NCBI GenBank assembly: GCA_048213135.1 | Contig: PS015009.1 | Span: 558,001 to 622,000, forward strand | Source: Reclinomonas americana ATCC 50394 | Taxonomy: Eukaryota > Jakobida > Jakobea > Jakobida | Direction of reading: 5' to 3' | Length of the DNA stretch: 64,000 bases | Position numbers and translations under genes: made by a program | In this document: positions 25,728 through 35,539 of the stretch, one piece after another | Layout: each line of letters opens with the position of its first letter | How positions within the stretch are numbered: the stretch's first letter is position 1 | Notes under the pieces: generated by a model | Databases searched by the model: none | What the model was told of the DNA's origin: nothing | What the model saw: the letters and a program-made list of their open reading frames with translations, nothing else

Positions 25728-27026
25728 TTACCTGCCACGTTTTTTCTGAGCCGGTGGCAGATCGATTACACAACGGAAGCCGATGTAAGACTTGGCAGTG
25801 TCCTGGTACTCATAGCTGCGTGAGCCGGTCCTCAGGAAGTAACCAACATCTTTCCAGCTGCCTCCGCGTAATACTTTACGTTTATCGCGTGGCTTGTCCG
25901 TTTCTTTGGCATTGTAACGAACATCCGGGTTCATGTCGTGCTGGAAGTTGTATGCCCCTTCGTAGTAAAGTGAAGAAGTCCATTCAGCAACGTTACCGGC
26001 CATGTTGTACAAACCGAAATCGTTGGGCCAGTAGGCGTCTGCCCTTACGGTGTAGAAACCTCCGTCTTCGGGGTAGTTACCACGGCCAGGTTTAAAGTTG
26101 GCCAGCAGGCAGCCTTTTTTATTTCTCAGGTAATAGCCGCCCCAGGGATAATCGGCTTGTGAACGACCGCCACGTGCGGCATATTCCCACTGGGCTTCGG
26201 TTGGTAAGCGGAAGTCTGTTTCAGCGGTCCTCTTTTTAGATTCGAGGTATCCGTTCAGGTATTGCGTCCTCCATTCGCAGAAAGCACTGGCCTGTTTCCA
26301 GTTAACACCTACAACAGGATAGTTGCCAAAAGCGGGGTGAGCAAAATATTTTTTAGCCATCGGCTCATTATAAGAGTAAGCAAAGTCCCTTACCCAGCAC
26401 AATGTATCGGGATAAGCCTGGATCTGCTTTTTCAGGATGAACTTGGAACGGGGAATTGACTGATCCCTGTTCATAGCCGCGGCTTTGTAGTCGAAGACTT
26501 CAGATTGGTAAACGATCTTGGTAGCGTCCAGTTCTTTTTTACCATGAATCCTGTTATCGGGAGTAACAACGATAGCGTCGATTTTTTCGAGCGTGGCTTT
26601 ATCACCCCATTTGATGGTGGAAGCCTTTTTCCAGTCAATGGCTTCTGTACCGTCGGGATTTTGTTTTTTGAAACCCATCAGGCCGGCAGCGATTGAATCC
26701 CTCACCCAGTTAGTGAACTGGCGATATTCGTTGTTGGTGATCTCTGTGGCATCCATCCAGAACCCACTTATCGAAACGGCTTTGTTCCTGGCTGTAAGTG
26801 CATAGCTCAGGTCCTCATCGCTTGACCCCATATGGAAAGTACCCGGTGGGATATATACCATGCCCGGAGGTTTTGGCAGGGTCCATTTTGTACCCGGAGC
26901 AACGCCAATCAGCTGACCTTTGTCAACTGCATATCCGCCTCCGGATTTACTGCCCGATTTTTTACAACTGGCAGATGTAGATGCGATAGCCACTATAGCT
27001 ATCAGGTAGAACAGCCTGTTCGTCAT
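25728..27026 (-). CDS. gldK: Gliding motility / T9SS lipoprotein GldK (SUMF1 fold)
   Basis: A 432-residue lipoprotein (lipobox SASC, Cys 21) with a formylglycine-enzyme/SUMF1-type domain: MVYIPPGTFHMGSSDEDLSY, WMDATEITNNEYRQFTNWV, YPVVGVNWKQASAFCEW and LPTEAQWEYAARGG. The domain is structural here and lost its enzyme role in this family. It forms an outer-membrane ring with GldN. The ATG at 27026 preserves the signal; a -7-like TACATTTG lies about 26 bases upstream. It is the first gene of the gldKLMN run. Confidence 0.95.
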   Translation of the reverse strand: MTNRLFYLIAIVAIASTSASCKKSGSKSGGGYAVDKGQLIGVAPGTKWTLPKPPGMVYIPPGTFHMGSSDEDLSYALTARNKAVSISGFWMDATEITNNEYRQFTNWVRDSIAAGLMGFKKQNPDGTEAIDWKKASTIKWGDKATLEKIDAIVVTPDNRIHGKKELDATKIVYQSEVFDYKAAAMNRDQSIPRSKFILKKQIQAYPDTLCWVRDFAYSYNEPMAKKYFAHPAFGNYPVVGVNWKQASAFCEWRTQYLNGYLESKKRTAETDFRLPTEAQWEYAARGGRSQADYPWGGYYLRNKKGCLLANFKPGRGNYPEDGGFYTVRADAYWPNDFGLYNMAGNVAEWTSSLYYEGAYNFQHDMNPDVRYNAKETDKPRDKRKVLRGGSWKDVGYFLRTGSRSYEYQDTAKSYIGFRCVIDLPPAQKKRGR

Positions 27027-27051
27027 TGTATTTAACTTTGAGGGTATTGGG

Positions 27052-27059
27052 CAAATGTA
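27052..27059 (-). promoter_or_regulatory. Putative -7 element for gldKLMN
   Basis: TACATTTG on the minus strand is a full match to TAnnTTTG. It ends about 25 bases from the gldK ATG, giving a leader of about 20 bases. I see no clear -33 TTTG. Confidence 0.45.
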
Positions 27060-27176
27060 ATGATTATTTTGAATTAACATCATTTTACACTTTATTCTGA
27101 AATATTTTTTTTCAACATCTTCCTGGTTCCGAAATGACTAAACGCCGGGATTTTTTAAATATTGTGCCGGGCCATT

Positions 27177-29246
27177 TCAATTTTTACCGGGAACGGCCAG
27201 TAACGCCTCCAGTTCAGGCATTGTACTGACCGGCGGAAGGCAACTGTAATCGCGGCAAACATAGGCCTGCACAGGTGTTGAGAAATCCTTTCCTTCCAGC
27301 AGCGGAAAGCCGGGTTCCTGTATAACGGCTCCCTGCAATACCCTGTTGGGAATGAACCGCTTAAGCAATTCCTCCCGCATCGGGGCATGATCACTGCCGG
27401 TAAGCACCACTTCATTCCAGCCATAAAAATGCTGCAACAGGCCGCCTGCCCATACCCCGAATGATCCCGGGTATTTAACTACTGCCGGTCCCAGGGAAAA
27501 CAGCAATTGCTCTGCCCTTTCCCGCCAGCCGGGGCGGTCGAATACAAGGGACAGGTACCCGAGGTTAGCAGCCATAAGCGCATTGCCCGAAGGTGTAGCT
27601 CCGTCATACACTTCCTTTTTCCTCACCACCAAATCTTGCTGCTCATCACCGGTAAAGAAAAAGTAACCGGTGCCGGGTTCGGAAAAGTGTTCTTCGGTAT
27701 ACCGGGTAAGCTGTTCGGCTATTTGCAGGTAACGGCTTTGAGAAGTTATTTCCTGCAGTTGAATGGCGGCCTGTATCAGGCCTGCATAGTCATCCAGGAA
27801 TGCGGGATAACGGGCCTTCCCGTTCTTATAAGTATGTTGCAGTTCGGGAAAATTGTTACCGTCGCAAAAACGGTCGACGAGGAAATTGAAAGTCCGTTCC
27901 GCCAGGGCTGCGTAACTACTGTCACCCAGTGCTCCTGCTGCTTTGCAGAGGGCGGTCACCATCATGGCATTCCACCCTAATAATATCTTATCATCGAGGC
28001 CTGGTCTTGCCCTTTGCTGTCTTGCTTTTAGAAGCTTTCCCAGGCAGATTTCCATCCGCCGGTCCAGCTCTTCCGGAGATATGTTTTCATCTTCCGCGAT
28101 TTGCGAAAATGGGCGGGTTTTTCTTAAAATATTTCTTCCTGCCCAGCCGGGTTGTTCATGAGGCAGGTTACCTTCCGTACTCACATCAAAGCAGGTACAG
28201 AAAAGAGCCGCGTCATCGCCGAGCAGGTTCACGATCTCCTCTTTCGACCAGATATAGTATTTCCCCTCCTCCCCTTCACTGTCGGCATCCAGGGCAGCAT
28301 AAAAACCACCGTCTTCATGAAGCATTTCCCTTTGCAGGAAACCAATGGTGCCACGGATGGCTTTTTCACAGGCGGGGTTGCGGGTGATGCGCCAGGCATC
28401 GGCCAGCAGGTCGACAAAAAGGGCGTTATCGTACAGCATTTTTTCAAAGTGAGGTACTTTCCATTCCGTATCGGTACTGTACCTGGCCAGTCCGCCGCCG
28501 GCCTGGTCATAAATGCCGCCTTCGAGCATGCGGTTGATGGATAGCATTGCCTGTTGCAGTGCTTCTTCACTCCCGGTAAAATGATGATACAGCAGCAGGA
28601 AGCGGATGCTGAAGGTTTGCGGGAATTTGGGTGCCTGGCCAAAACCGCCCCATTCCGTATCCGCGTTCTTCATCAGGTTATTGAAGAGGAGGCCCGGCAT
28701 TTCCGCATTCATGAACGTACCGACGCCGGTAGTGAGCCGGGAGAAATCGTTGGCCTGCTGCAGGTGCCCGGTAAGCTTTTCCGCCTGTGCCAGTATCTCT
28801 TCTCTGCGTTGTTCCCAGGCTTTCTGAACCCCTGTCAGCACTTCTGTCCACGAGGCCCGGTTAAACGCTTTCACGGGAGGAAAGTAGGTACCGCCGTAAA
28901 AAGGCTGTGCCTGGGGCGTAAGAAATACATTCAGTGGCCAGCCGCCGCTGCCGGTCATGGCCTGCACGGCATCCATATAAATGTGATCGAGATCCGGGCG
29001 TTCTTCCCTGTCAATTTTAATATTGATGAAATGCGTGTTCATCAGCCCGGCCACTTCCTCATTTTCAAAGCTCTCCCGCTCCATAACGTGACACCAGTGA
29101 CAGGCGGAATAACCGATACTTACCAGTATCACCTTATTTTCTTCCCGGGCTTTTTTCAGCGCCTCCTCTCCCCAGGGATACCAGTCCACAGGATTATACG
29201 CATGCTGTAACAGATAAGGGCTTGTTTCGTGGATGAGTTGGTTCAT
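27177..29246 (-). CDS. DUF255 thioredoxin-like/six-hairpin protein (YyaL family)
   Basis: A 689-residue protein. The N-terminal thioredoxin-like DUF255 domain begins [21 protein letters not shown] and carries CHWC (49-52). The remaining roughly 500 residues form an alpha/alpha barrel like that of N-acylglucosamine 2-epimerase ([33 protein letters not shown]). The family is widespread, and the human relative is SPATA20, but function is not settled. The ATG at 29246 gives the conserved start. Confidence 0.92.
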   Translation of the reverse strand: MNQLIHETSPYLLQHAYNPVDWYPWGEEALKKAREENKVILVSIGYSACHWCHVMERESFENEEVAGLMNTHFINIKIDREERPDLDHIYMDAVQAMTGSGGWPLNVFLTPQAQPFYGGTYFPPVKAFNRASWTEVLTGVQKAWEQRREEILAQAEKLTGHLQQANDFSRLTTGVGTFMNAEMPGLLFNNLMKNADTEWGGFGQAPKFPQTFSIRFLLLYHHFTGSEEALQQAMLSINRMLEGGIYDQAGGGLARYSTDTEWKVPHFEKMLYDNALFVDLLADAWRITRNPACEKAIRGTIGFLQREMLHEDGGFYAALDADSEGEEGKYYIWSKEEIVNLLGDDAALFCTCFDVSTEGNLPHEQPGWAGRNILRKTRPFSQIAEDENISPEELDRRMEICLGKLLKARQQRARPGLDDKILLGWNAMMVTALCKAAGALGDSSYAALAERTFNFLVDRFCDGNNFPELQHTYKNGKARYPAFLDDYAGLIQAAIQLQEITSQSRYLQIAEQLTRYTEEHFSEPGTGYFFFTGDEQQDLVVRKKEVYDGATPSGNALMAANLGYLSLVFDRPGWRERAEQLLFSLGPAVVKYPGSFGVWAGGLLQHFYGWNEVVLTGSDHAPMREELLKRFIPNRVLQGAVIQEPGFPLLEGKDFSTPVQAYVCRDYSCLPPVSTMPELEALLAVPGKN

Positions 29247-29402
29247 GCTGATTTGATGATGTGATGATTTGACAATATGCCGATGTACAGACTCTGCAAA
29301 TATCATGTATTAAGTAAGAACCGGTTTATGATTCACTATTGGGCTGCAGGCTACCCGGTGGTTTATTTGCAGGAGTATGAATGAATAAAAATCACAAATG
29401 GC

Positions 29403-29433
29403 AAACAAAAAACCCATCGGTTTTGATGGGTTT
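29403..29433 (-). terminator. Terminator after hemD
   Basis: Stem AAACCCATC (29410-29418) and GATGGGTTT (29425-29433) with a 6-base loop; the minus-strand product ends in TTTTTTGTTTGC. Confidence 0.75.
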
Positions 29434-29450
29434 GAATATTTTTTGAAGCA

Positions 29451-30200
29451 CTATTTCTTCTTGAGAGACGATAAGAAAAGTTCCAGCGCGCTGACCATGC
29501 TCGGTGCCTGGGGTTGCGGTGCTTTGATGTCGAGCGTAAGCCCGGCCTCTTCCGCGGCCTTGAACGTGTTGGCACCGAAAGCGCCGATACGGGTACCGTT
29601 CTGTTTGAAATCCGGGAAATTCTCAAGAAGACTTTTTACGCCACCGGGTGTGAAGAAGCAAATAACGTCGTAGTTCCTGGCCATTACGGCGGTGATATCG
29701 TTGCTCACGATGCGGTACAGCACTGGTGTGGCATACTCGCAGTTGTGTGTTTTAAGCCAGTTGGTGATTTCGCTGTCGAAAGATTCGGAACAGGGATAAA
29801 GGAATTTTTCGTTGTCCTTATGTTTATTGATCACATCAAAGACGCTTTTATTGGTGCCATCGGCGCCATAAAAAACCTTGCGTTTCCGGTAGAGGATGAA
29901 TTTCTGGAGATAAAGGGCTACAGCCTCCGTAATGCAGAAGTACTTGGTATCCTGCGAAACCGTCACTTTCATTTCCTCGCAGATGCGGAAGAAATGATCA
30001 ATGGCGTTACGGCTGGTGAAGATCACTGCCGTATAGTTCGCGATATCAATCTTTTGCTTACGGAAATCTTTGGCCGGTATCCCTTCCACTACAATAAATG
30101 GGTGGAAGTCGAGCCTGACATCATGCTTTTTAGCCAAGTCAAAGTAGGGTGATTTTTCACCTTCTGGCTTTGGTTGGGTAATAAGTATATTTTTGACCAT
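29451..30200 (-). CDS. hemD: Uroporphyrinogen-III synthase
   Basis: Cyclises hydroxymethylbilane in tetrapyrrole synthesis. The 249-residue protein has the two-lobe HemD pattern: ILITQPKPEGEKSPYFDLA, the VIFTSRNAIDHF block, and VICFFTPGGVKSLLENFP. The open frame reaches 30242; I prefer the ATG at 30200 because homologues start there and an AAGG lies upstream. It sits downstream of the DUF4271 gene, a usual pairing in Bacteroidota. Confidence 0.88.
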   Translation of the reverse strand: MVKNILITQPKPEGEKSPYFDLAKKHDVRLDFHPFIVVEGIPAKDFRKQKIDIANYTAVIFTSRNAIDHFFRICEEMKVTVSQDTKYFCITEAVALYLQKFILYRKRKVFYGADGTNKSVFDVINKHKDNEKFLYPCSESFDSEITNWLKTHNCEYATPVLYRIVSNDITAVMARNYDVICFFTPGGVKSLLENFPDFKQNGTRIGAFGANTFKAAEEAGLTLDIKAPQPQAPSMVSALELFLSSLKKK

Positions 30201-30329
30201 TTTGGCTGGTCCTTCAGCCTTTTTTGCCCCGTTTTTTACCATACCTTATTCGACACTGAAGTGCAAAATTACTGATTTTTACTTAACAAAAACACCAGGC
30301 CCTTGTAGATCAGCAAAAGTGGCAGAATT

Positions 30330-31217
30330 TCAATACCTAAAATGTATAAAAAAAAAGTGGAACCGTGTCACTTTCAACTGGTTCTGCAGCAACCCGTACG
30401 ACCTGAAAAACCTCAGCAGCAGCATCAGTCCTATAATGAGGAGTGACAGGATAACGGCAATACCGGCTATTTCCAGGGAAGAAAAGGCGATCAGCACGGC
30501 AAAAGGGAGCAGAATGATACCGATGATCTTATTAATGAGAAACGTAATGAAAACATAAATATTGGTTTGCTCCCCATACCCGGTGATCCAGCCGGTAAAC
30601 TTGAGGGTACAATATTTAAGCAGGTAAATAAGGGCCAGCACACCTACCGAGGAGGCCACCAGCATCCAGAGGTTACCGGGTTGTATCCATCTTTCATGCA
30701 ACAGCAGCAGGTATACATATACGCCTCCGCTGAGCACGAAAAGCACATTAAACAATAAAGACGGCAATTTGGCCTGCAGCAACTGGTCGGTCAGTTGGCT
30801 TTGCCGTAACGAGGTATTGAAGAATACCCGAAAAAGATTCGTGAAATAGCGGCTGTAAAATATCTTGATACATCCCAGGAATACCAGTAACCCGGCAAGC
30901 AGGTAAAAGATGGCTTCATTCTTTTCCGGAATCTTGTACTTTACGGCTATGGAGTCGGGCGTGCTTTTACTGTTGAGCATTTTATTGTTGCTGAGCAGGT
31001 GATCGGGTGTAAAAAACTGCGGGGATGCCGTATTGATCACGGAAGGTTTTACAAGGCTGTCTGCGGCTGTTTGAACGGCCGCAGTATCCGGGTGCGGCTG
31101 CACACCAGCGGTATCGGGCAAACGACGCGAACTATCTGCCTGGCGGGCATACCCTGCCAGTGATTGCAGCATCATCAGGAACCAGAACAGCTTTTTTACC
31201 AAGATAGTTTTTTGCAA
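30330..31217 (-). CDS. DUF4271 membrane protein, C-terminus frameshifted
   Basis: A 295-residue protein with a signal-like N-terminus (the TTG start at 31217 is uncertain; another TTG at 31202 fits) and several membrane helices in the second half (FYLLAGLLVFLGCIKIFY onward). As read it ends KVTRFHFFFIHFRY just past a 9-base T run on the coding strand (30348-30356). With 8 bases the frame reads on as FHFFLYILGIEILPLL and stops at 30269, the usual DUF4271 end with a last membrane helix. This would leave 68 bases before the hemD start. The role is unknown. Confidence 0.8.
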   Translation of the reverse strand: MQKTILVKKLFWFLMMLQSLAGYARQADSSRRLPDTAGVQPHPDTAAVQTAADSLVKPSVINTASPQFFTPDHLLSNNKMLNSKSTPDSIAVKYKIPEKNEAIFYLLAGLLVFLGCIKIFYSRYFTNLFRVFFNTSLRQSQLTDQLLQAKLPSLLFNVLFVLSGGVYVYLLLLHERWIQPGNLWMLVASSVGVLALIYLLKYCTLKFTGWITGYGEQTNIYVFITFLINKIIGIILLPFAVLIAFSSLEIAGIAVILSLLIIGLMLLLRFFRSYGLLQNQLKVTRFHFFFIHFRY

Positions 31218-31249
31218 AAATAAAGGCTAACAGGCGAACTTCTTCCTCT

Positions 31250-33055
31250 TTAAAAATAATTGATATACCCAAAATGTATTTTGGAGGCTTCCCGCAGGCT
31301 GAACTTAACATCATCCCGCTTACCTACGGCATAACTGATGTTGAGAAGGCCGAAGCCGGTCTCGAAATTCAGCCCAATACCGCCGCCGATAAAATTGTTG
31401 TTGGTATTCACCGCCTGGTATTTGTTTTTAACCAGCGCCCCGTCGGCAAAAGCGAAAAAATAAGAATTCAATCCCAACCGGTAGCGGAACTCTGCCGTGA
31501 GTACGCCATACTGGCTGGCATAGATACTTTCCTCGGTAAAGCCCCGCAACAATTTATACCCGCCTATCTGGAACAATTCATTGCGGAAGGTGCTCGGGCT
31601 GACAAACACACCGGCATTTACAGCCGTCCGAATGGTGGACTGTTTACCCAGCGGGAAATAATGAGCCGCAGCCAGTTTTACACGAAACTGGTAACTCTTT
31701 AGTTTAACCGAATCGTAAAGGGTGCCGTAGTTGAATGACGGGTCTTTTATGTTGAGGATGTCGTTGTTCCTGGTTATTTTTTTGGTACCCACGGTGCCGA
31801 TTATACGCAGTTCATTCCCCTTCCTGGGGTTGAGCTTGTAATCGGTCTTATTCCAGTCATAGTCGATACCTACGTTAATAGCGGTAACGTCGATATTGGG
31901 CGGCAGTTTTTTGGTGGCGATCACCACGTTGGTATCAACTCCGGCGCCCAGCAGGAAGCTGTTCTGCCACTGAACGAACAGTTTACCCGACTGGTTGGCA
32001 GACAACAGGTATTGCAGCCCCAGTTGCGCATTGATCTGCAGGAAAGTGGAGTCTTTCTTGAACAGGTCGAAAAGAAAATCGATACCGAAAGAAGAGTTGA
32101 ATATATAAGGATGCTGGTAACCCAGGTTCAGCCGCGGTGATTTGGCCTGCAGGCTTTGCCAGTTGAGCAGGATGCTTTCGCCTGATCCCAGTACGTTCTT
32201 CAGGTTCAGGTTTACGTCGGCGGTAAGCTGCAGTTTACCATCCTGGCCGGCATTGGGCAGAAAGCCCACCAGGAAGTTGACCTGGCTGCTTCGCTTGGGT
32301 GCCAGGTAAAGGTTCAGTACGGCACCTGAACCCAGCATGGTGATGTCGCTGGGTTGTATTTCCTGCAGGTAAGGCAGCTCCAGTATCCGTTTGCTGACCT
32401 GCTGCAGTTTGGAGCGGCTGTAGATCGTTTTTTTAGGCAGGCTGAGATAGTGTTCCAGGAAGCTTTTCGATATTTTGGCCTTACCCAGTATCCTGATGCT
32501 GTCGATATGGTACAAAGGCCCCCGTTTGGCTTTCAGCAGGGCATCGATCCTGTCTTCTTCCAGGCGTATACTGTCGAGGTAGATGGAAGCGAACGGATAC
32601 CCGTTGTCTTCATAATAATCCAGCAGGCTTTCCTGTACCTGGCGAAGCTGGTCCATATTGATGATCTTGCCGGTAAAGTTTTTCGCATTGTAGCGGCTGT
32701 TATCAAGTGCTCTTCTTTCGATGCTGTCGGGTTGCAGCCGTACCCAGCGGTATTGTTTGCCCAGGAACAGGCGGATGCTGGTATATTCTGTATTGGTTGA
32801 AACGGTATCGACAGATGCGGTAGGATAACCTTTTGTACCCAGGTAGCGGGGCAGTTGCATCACATAAGCGTAGCAATCCAGTTCATTGATAAAGCTGGTC
32901 TGTATTTGCAGTGGCTGCAGGTTAAAGGCGGTATCTTTGTCAACCAGGCTGATGCGCAGTGTGTGTTGCGCTTTCAGGGCGCAGGGCAGCAGGATCAGCA
33001 GCAGGCTCTTCAGCATAACAGCGCTTACTGCCTTGTATTTTGTTTTGAATTGCAT
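31250..33055 (-). CDS. Omp85-family outer-membrane protein (BamA/TamA-like)
   Basis: A 601-residue protein with signal peptide (about 1-29), POTRA-like repeats (DQLRQVQESLLDYYEDNGYPFASIYLDSIRL; RGPLYHIDSIRILGKAKIS) and an outer-membrane barrel ending in a C-terminal aromatic (NYF). The GGYKLLRGFTEESIYA block is the conserved RGF-type motif of the Omp85 barrel. It lacks the five POTRA domains of a classical BamA, so it is probably a TamA-like or other assembly factor. Its start is an ATG at 33055. DUF4271 and hemD follow on the same strand. Confidence 0.85.
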   Translation of the reverse strand: MQFKTKYKAVSAVMLKSLLLILLPCALKAQHTLRISLVDKDTAFNLQPLQIQTSFINELDCYAYVMQLPRYLGTKGYPTASVDTVSTNTEYTSIRLFLGKQYRWVRLQPDSIERRALDNSRYNAKNFTGKIINMDQLRQVQESLLDYYEDNGYPFASIYLDSIRLEEDRIDALLKAKRGPLYHIDSIRILGKAKISKSFLEHYLSLPKKTIYSRSKLQQVSKRILELPYLQEIQPSDITMLGSGAVLNLYLAPKRSSQVNFLVGFLPNAGQDGKLQLTADVNLNLKNVLGSGESILLNWQSLQAKSPRLNLGYQHPYIFNSSFGIDFLFDLFKKDSTFLQINAQLGLQYLLSANQSGKLFVQWQNSFLLGAGVDTNVVIATKKLPPNIDVTAINVGIDYDWNKTDYKLNPRKGNELRIIGTVGTKKITRNNDILNIKDPSFNYGTLYDSVKLKSYQFRVKLAAAHYFPLGKQSTIRTAVNAGVFVSPSTFRNELFQIGGYKLLRGFTEESIYASQYGVLTAEFRYRLGLNSYFFAFADGALVKNKYQAVNTNNNFIGGGIGLNFETGFGLLNISYAVGKRDDVKFSLREASKIHFGYINYF

Positions 33056-33108
33056 CGGCTGGAAACGAATACCAATATTAGTTATTAAATATTAAACCGA
33101 AAAAACGC

Positions 33109-34239
33109 TTGGCAGGCATTTATCTTCATATCCCTTTTTGCAGGCAGGCCTGTCATTACTGTAATTTTCATTTCTCCACTTCGCTGCGGCAGAAAGACGC
33201 GGTGGTTGCTGCCCTGCTGCGGGAGATTGAACTCACGCCTTTATACTCTTCCGGCACAGCGGATATTCACACCATTTATTTTGGCGGCGGCACACCCAGT
33301 TTGTTACCTGCAGATGACCTGGAGAAAATTTTGGCAGCCCTGCATAGCAAATTCAATGTAAGTACGGATGCAGAGATCACGCTGGAAGCCAACCCCGATG
33401 ATATTGACGATGCCTTACTCCGCAGCTGGCGCCAACTGGGCATCAACAGGCTGAGCGTGGGCATACAAAGTTTTTCTGAAGAGGAATTAAAGTGGATGAA
33501 CCGGGCCCATACGACAACAGAAGCATTGAACTGTATTGATAAGATAAGGAGTGCCGGTTTTGATAATTTTTCCATCGATCTTATATACGGCTCTCCTTTA
33601 CTCGATGATGAACAATGGAAGCAGAATGTTCAGCTCGTTATTGAAAAGAAAGTACCGCATATTTCCTGCTATGCTTTAACGGTGGAACCCAAAACCGCTT
33701 TAGAAAAAATGATCAGCCTGCATAAGAAGGCCGATGTTGATCCTGAAAGGCAGGCCCGCCAGTTTGTTTTGCTGATGGAATGGATGGAACAGGCGGGGTA
33801 CGATCATTACGAGATCAGTAACTATGCGTTGCCGGGCAGGCACAGCCGCCACAACAGCAGTTACTGGCAGGGTGAACCTTATTACGGTTTTGGCCCGTCG
33901 GCACATGCTTACGATGGCATCGGCCGCAGGAGCTGGAACCTGGCCAATAATGCCCTGTACATTGAATCCCTCTCTGAAAATAAATTGCCTTTTGAAGAAG
34001 AGTTGCTGACGCCGGTGCAGCAGGTGAATGAATACATCATGACGGCACTGCGTACCCGCGAGGGGATTGATATTAATAAAATAGAATCGTTGCTCGATGA
34101 CCGGTCATTGAAAACGTTCAACAATACCATTATGAAGTGGATGAACAGCGGTCACGCAACAATAAAAGACAACCGCATCTTCTTAACCCGTGAAGGAAAG
34201 TTATTCGCCGACGGCATAGCAGCCGACTTGTTCTTATAG
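33109..34239 (+). CDS. hemW: Radical SAM haem chaperone HemW
   Basis: Formerly called oxygen-independent coproporphyrinogen III oxidase-like. The protein begins AGIYLHIPFCRQACHYCNF, with the radical-SAM Cys triad at C11, C15 and C18, and has the VGIQSF and GFGPSAHAYD blocks. HemW inserts haem into respiratory enzymes. The start is TTG; no ATG is available upstream and the second residue matches the family's normal MAGIY start. The length of 376 is normal. Confidence 0.93.
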   Translation: MAGIYLHIPFCRQACHYCNFHFSTSLRQKDAVVAALLREIELTPLYSSGTADIHTIYFGGGTPSLLPADDLEKILAALHSKFNVSTDAEITLEANPDDIDDALLRSWRQLGINRLSVGIQSFSEEELKWMNRAHTTTEALNCIDKIRSAGFDNFSIDLIYGSPLLDDEQWKQNVQLVIEKKVPHISCYALTVEPKTALEKMISLHKKADVDPERQARQFVLLMEWMEQAGYDHYEISNYALPGRHSRHNSSYWQGEPYYGFGPSAHAYDGIGRRSWNLANNALYIESLSENKLPFEEELLTPVQQVNEYIMTALRTREGIDINKIESLLDDRSLKTFNNTIMKWMNSGHATIKDNRIFLTREGKLFADGIAADLFL

Positions 34240-34289
34240 TTCTTTTGTAAAATGAAAGTTGTGAAAAGACAACCAGTAATTCGTCATTG

Positions 34290-34400
34290 CTAATTCATCA
34301 TTTTCTTCCTCCGAAGGTACTGTACTCCCTGCCCTATCATAAGGCAGGCGATCATCAGCAGGAGCGCCGCGGTACCTATATTTGAGAAAGAGAAAGGCAT
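34290..34400 (-). CDS. Possible small membrane protein, 36 aa
   Basis: A short open frame from ATG 34400 with a strong hydrophobic core (IGTAALLLMIACLMIGQGVQYL) and a basic C-terminus (RRKK). It lies 32 bases upstream of the gpsA stop's far side and faces hemW. It could be a real one-helix membrane protein, but no homologue is recognised. Confidence 0.4.
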   Translation of the reverse strand: MPFSFSNIGTAALLLMIACLMIGQGVQYLRRKKMMN

Positions 34401-34432
34401 GGCTTATTTGTTACTGCTAAGTTACCCCATTC

Positions 34433-35479
34433 CTACACCAATTCCTGCTCAATTTTGTTAAATCCTTCCCTGGCGGGCATTCCCTCCCACAAAATGTGAT
34501 AAACGGTCTCCGCGATGGGCATTTCGGCCTGTATGGACCGGTTAATGGTATACATACAGCGGCTGGCATTGTACCCCTCGGCTACCATGCTCATTTCCAG
34601 CTGCGCCGCTTTAACGGAGTAGCCTTTACCAATCATGTTACCAAAAGCCCGGTTGCGGCTGTGCAGTGAGTAGCAGGTCACCAGCAGGTCGCCCAGGTAA
34701 ACGGAGGCTGCATAGTTGGTCGACAATTGTTCCTGCGGCGCATGTTCGTTGTGATGGTGGTCGATAGATCCTACCTGTATGTTCTGTATACCCGCTTTAC
34801 GGAGGAACACGGCCATTTCATCGGCGCTGTTGGCGATGAGCACGCTCAGGAAATTGTCGCCATAATCAAGACCATGAGCAATGCCGGCTCCCAGGGCGTA
34901 TATGTTTTTCAATACCGCGGCGAACTGAACACCATAGATGTCGTTGTTCACTACCGTATTCAGGTAAGGTGTTTTGAAGTATTGGGCAATTGCGGCAGCT
35001 GCGGTTTCATCAACACCGGAGAAGGTAAGGTAAGATAATTTTTCAGCAGCCACTTCTTCCGCATGGCAGGGGCCCAGCACGGCAAAGTAATTACTGAGGG
35101 GCACATCAAATTCCTGCGCCAGGTATTCATTCAGCAACTGGTTGCTTTCTGGTAATACCCCTTTAATGGCGGAGATGATCTTCTTTCCTGAAAAACTGTT
35201 TTTATCCAGTCCACGCAGCGCGGCACCGGCATATGCCGAAGGCACAGCGATGATGATGCAGTCGCTGTTGCGCACAACTTCACCAGGATCGGTGGTCAGT
35301 TTCAGTTTTTGTGTATCGAAATAAGCGGCAGGCAGGTATTGCGGGTTATGATGCCGGGCCAGTATGTGTTGGATGGCTTCTTCGCTCCGGTTCCACCAGT
35401 AAATGCTGTTGCCGTTATCGGTAAGTATTTTCGCGATGGCCGTACCCCAGCTTCCGCTTCCCAGTATACCAAAATTCAT
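34433..35479 (-). CDS. gpsA: Glycerol-3-phosphate dehydrogenase [NAD(P)+]
   Basis: Reduces dihydroxyacetone phosphate to glycerol-3-phosphate for phospholipid synthesis. The N-terminal Rossmann motif is GILGSGSWGTAIA; conserved FAAVLKNIYALGAGI and NRAFGNMIGKG blocks follow. The ATG at 35479 gives the normal 348-residue protein; the frame is open 54 bases further. It lies 60 bases after rnc on the same strand and fits a lipid-synthesis neighbourhood with acpP and fabF. Confidence 0.96.
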   Translation of the reverse strand: MNFGILGSGSWGTAIAKILTDNGNSIYWWNRSEEAIQHILARHHNPQYLPAAYFDTQKLKLTTDPGEVVRNSDCIIIAVPSAYAGAALRGLDKNSFSGKKIISAIKGVLPESNQLLNEYLAQEFDVPLSNYFAVLGPCHAEEVAAEKLSYLTFSGVDETAAAAIAQYFKTPYLNTVVNNDIYGVQFAAVLKNIYALGAGIAHGLDYGDNFLSVLIANSADEMAVFLRKAGIQNIQVGSIDHHHNEHAPQEQLSTNYAASVYLGDLLVTCYSLHSRNRAFGNMIGKGYSVKAAQLEMSMVAEGYNASRCMYTINRSIQAEMPIAETVYHILWEGMPAREGFNKIEQELV

Positions 35480-35539
35480 AATGTTGTTGTTTTGGATTGC
35501 AGCAGGATGCAGGCGGAGCCGGGTAAGCTGCAACCTTTT

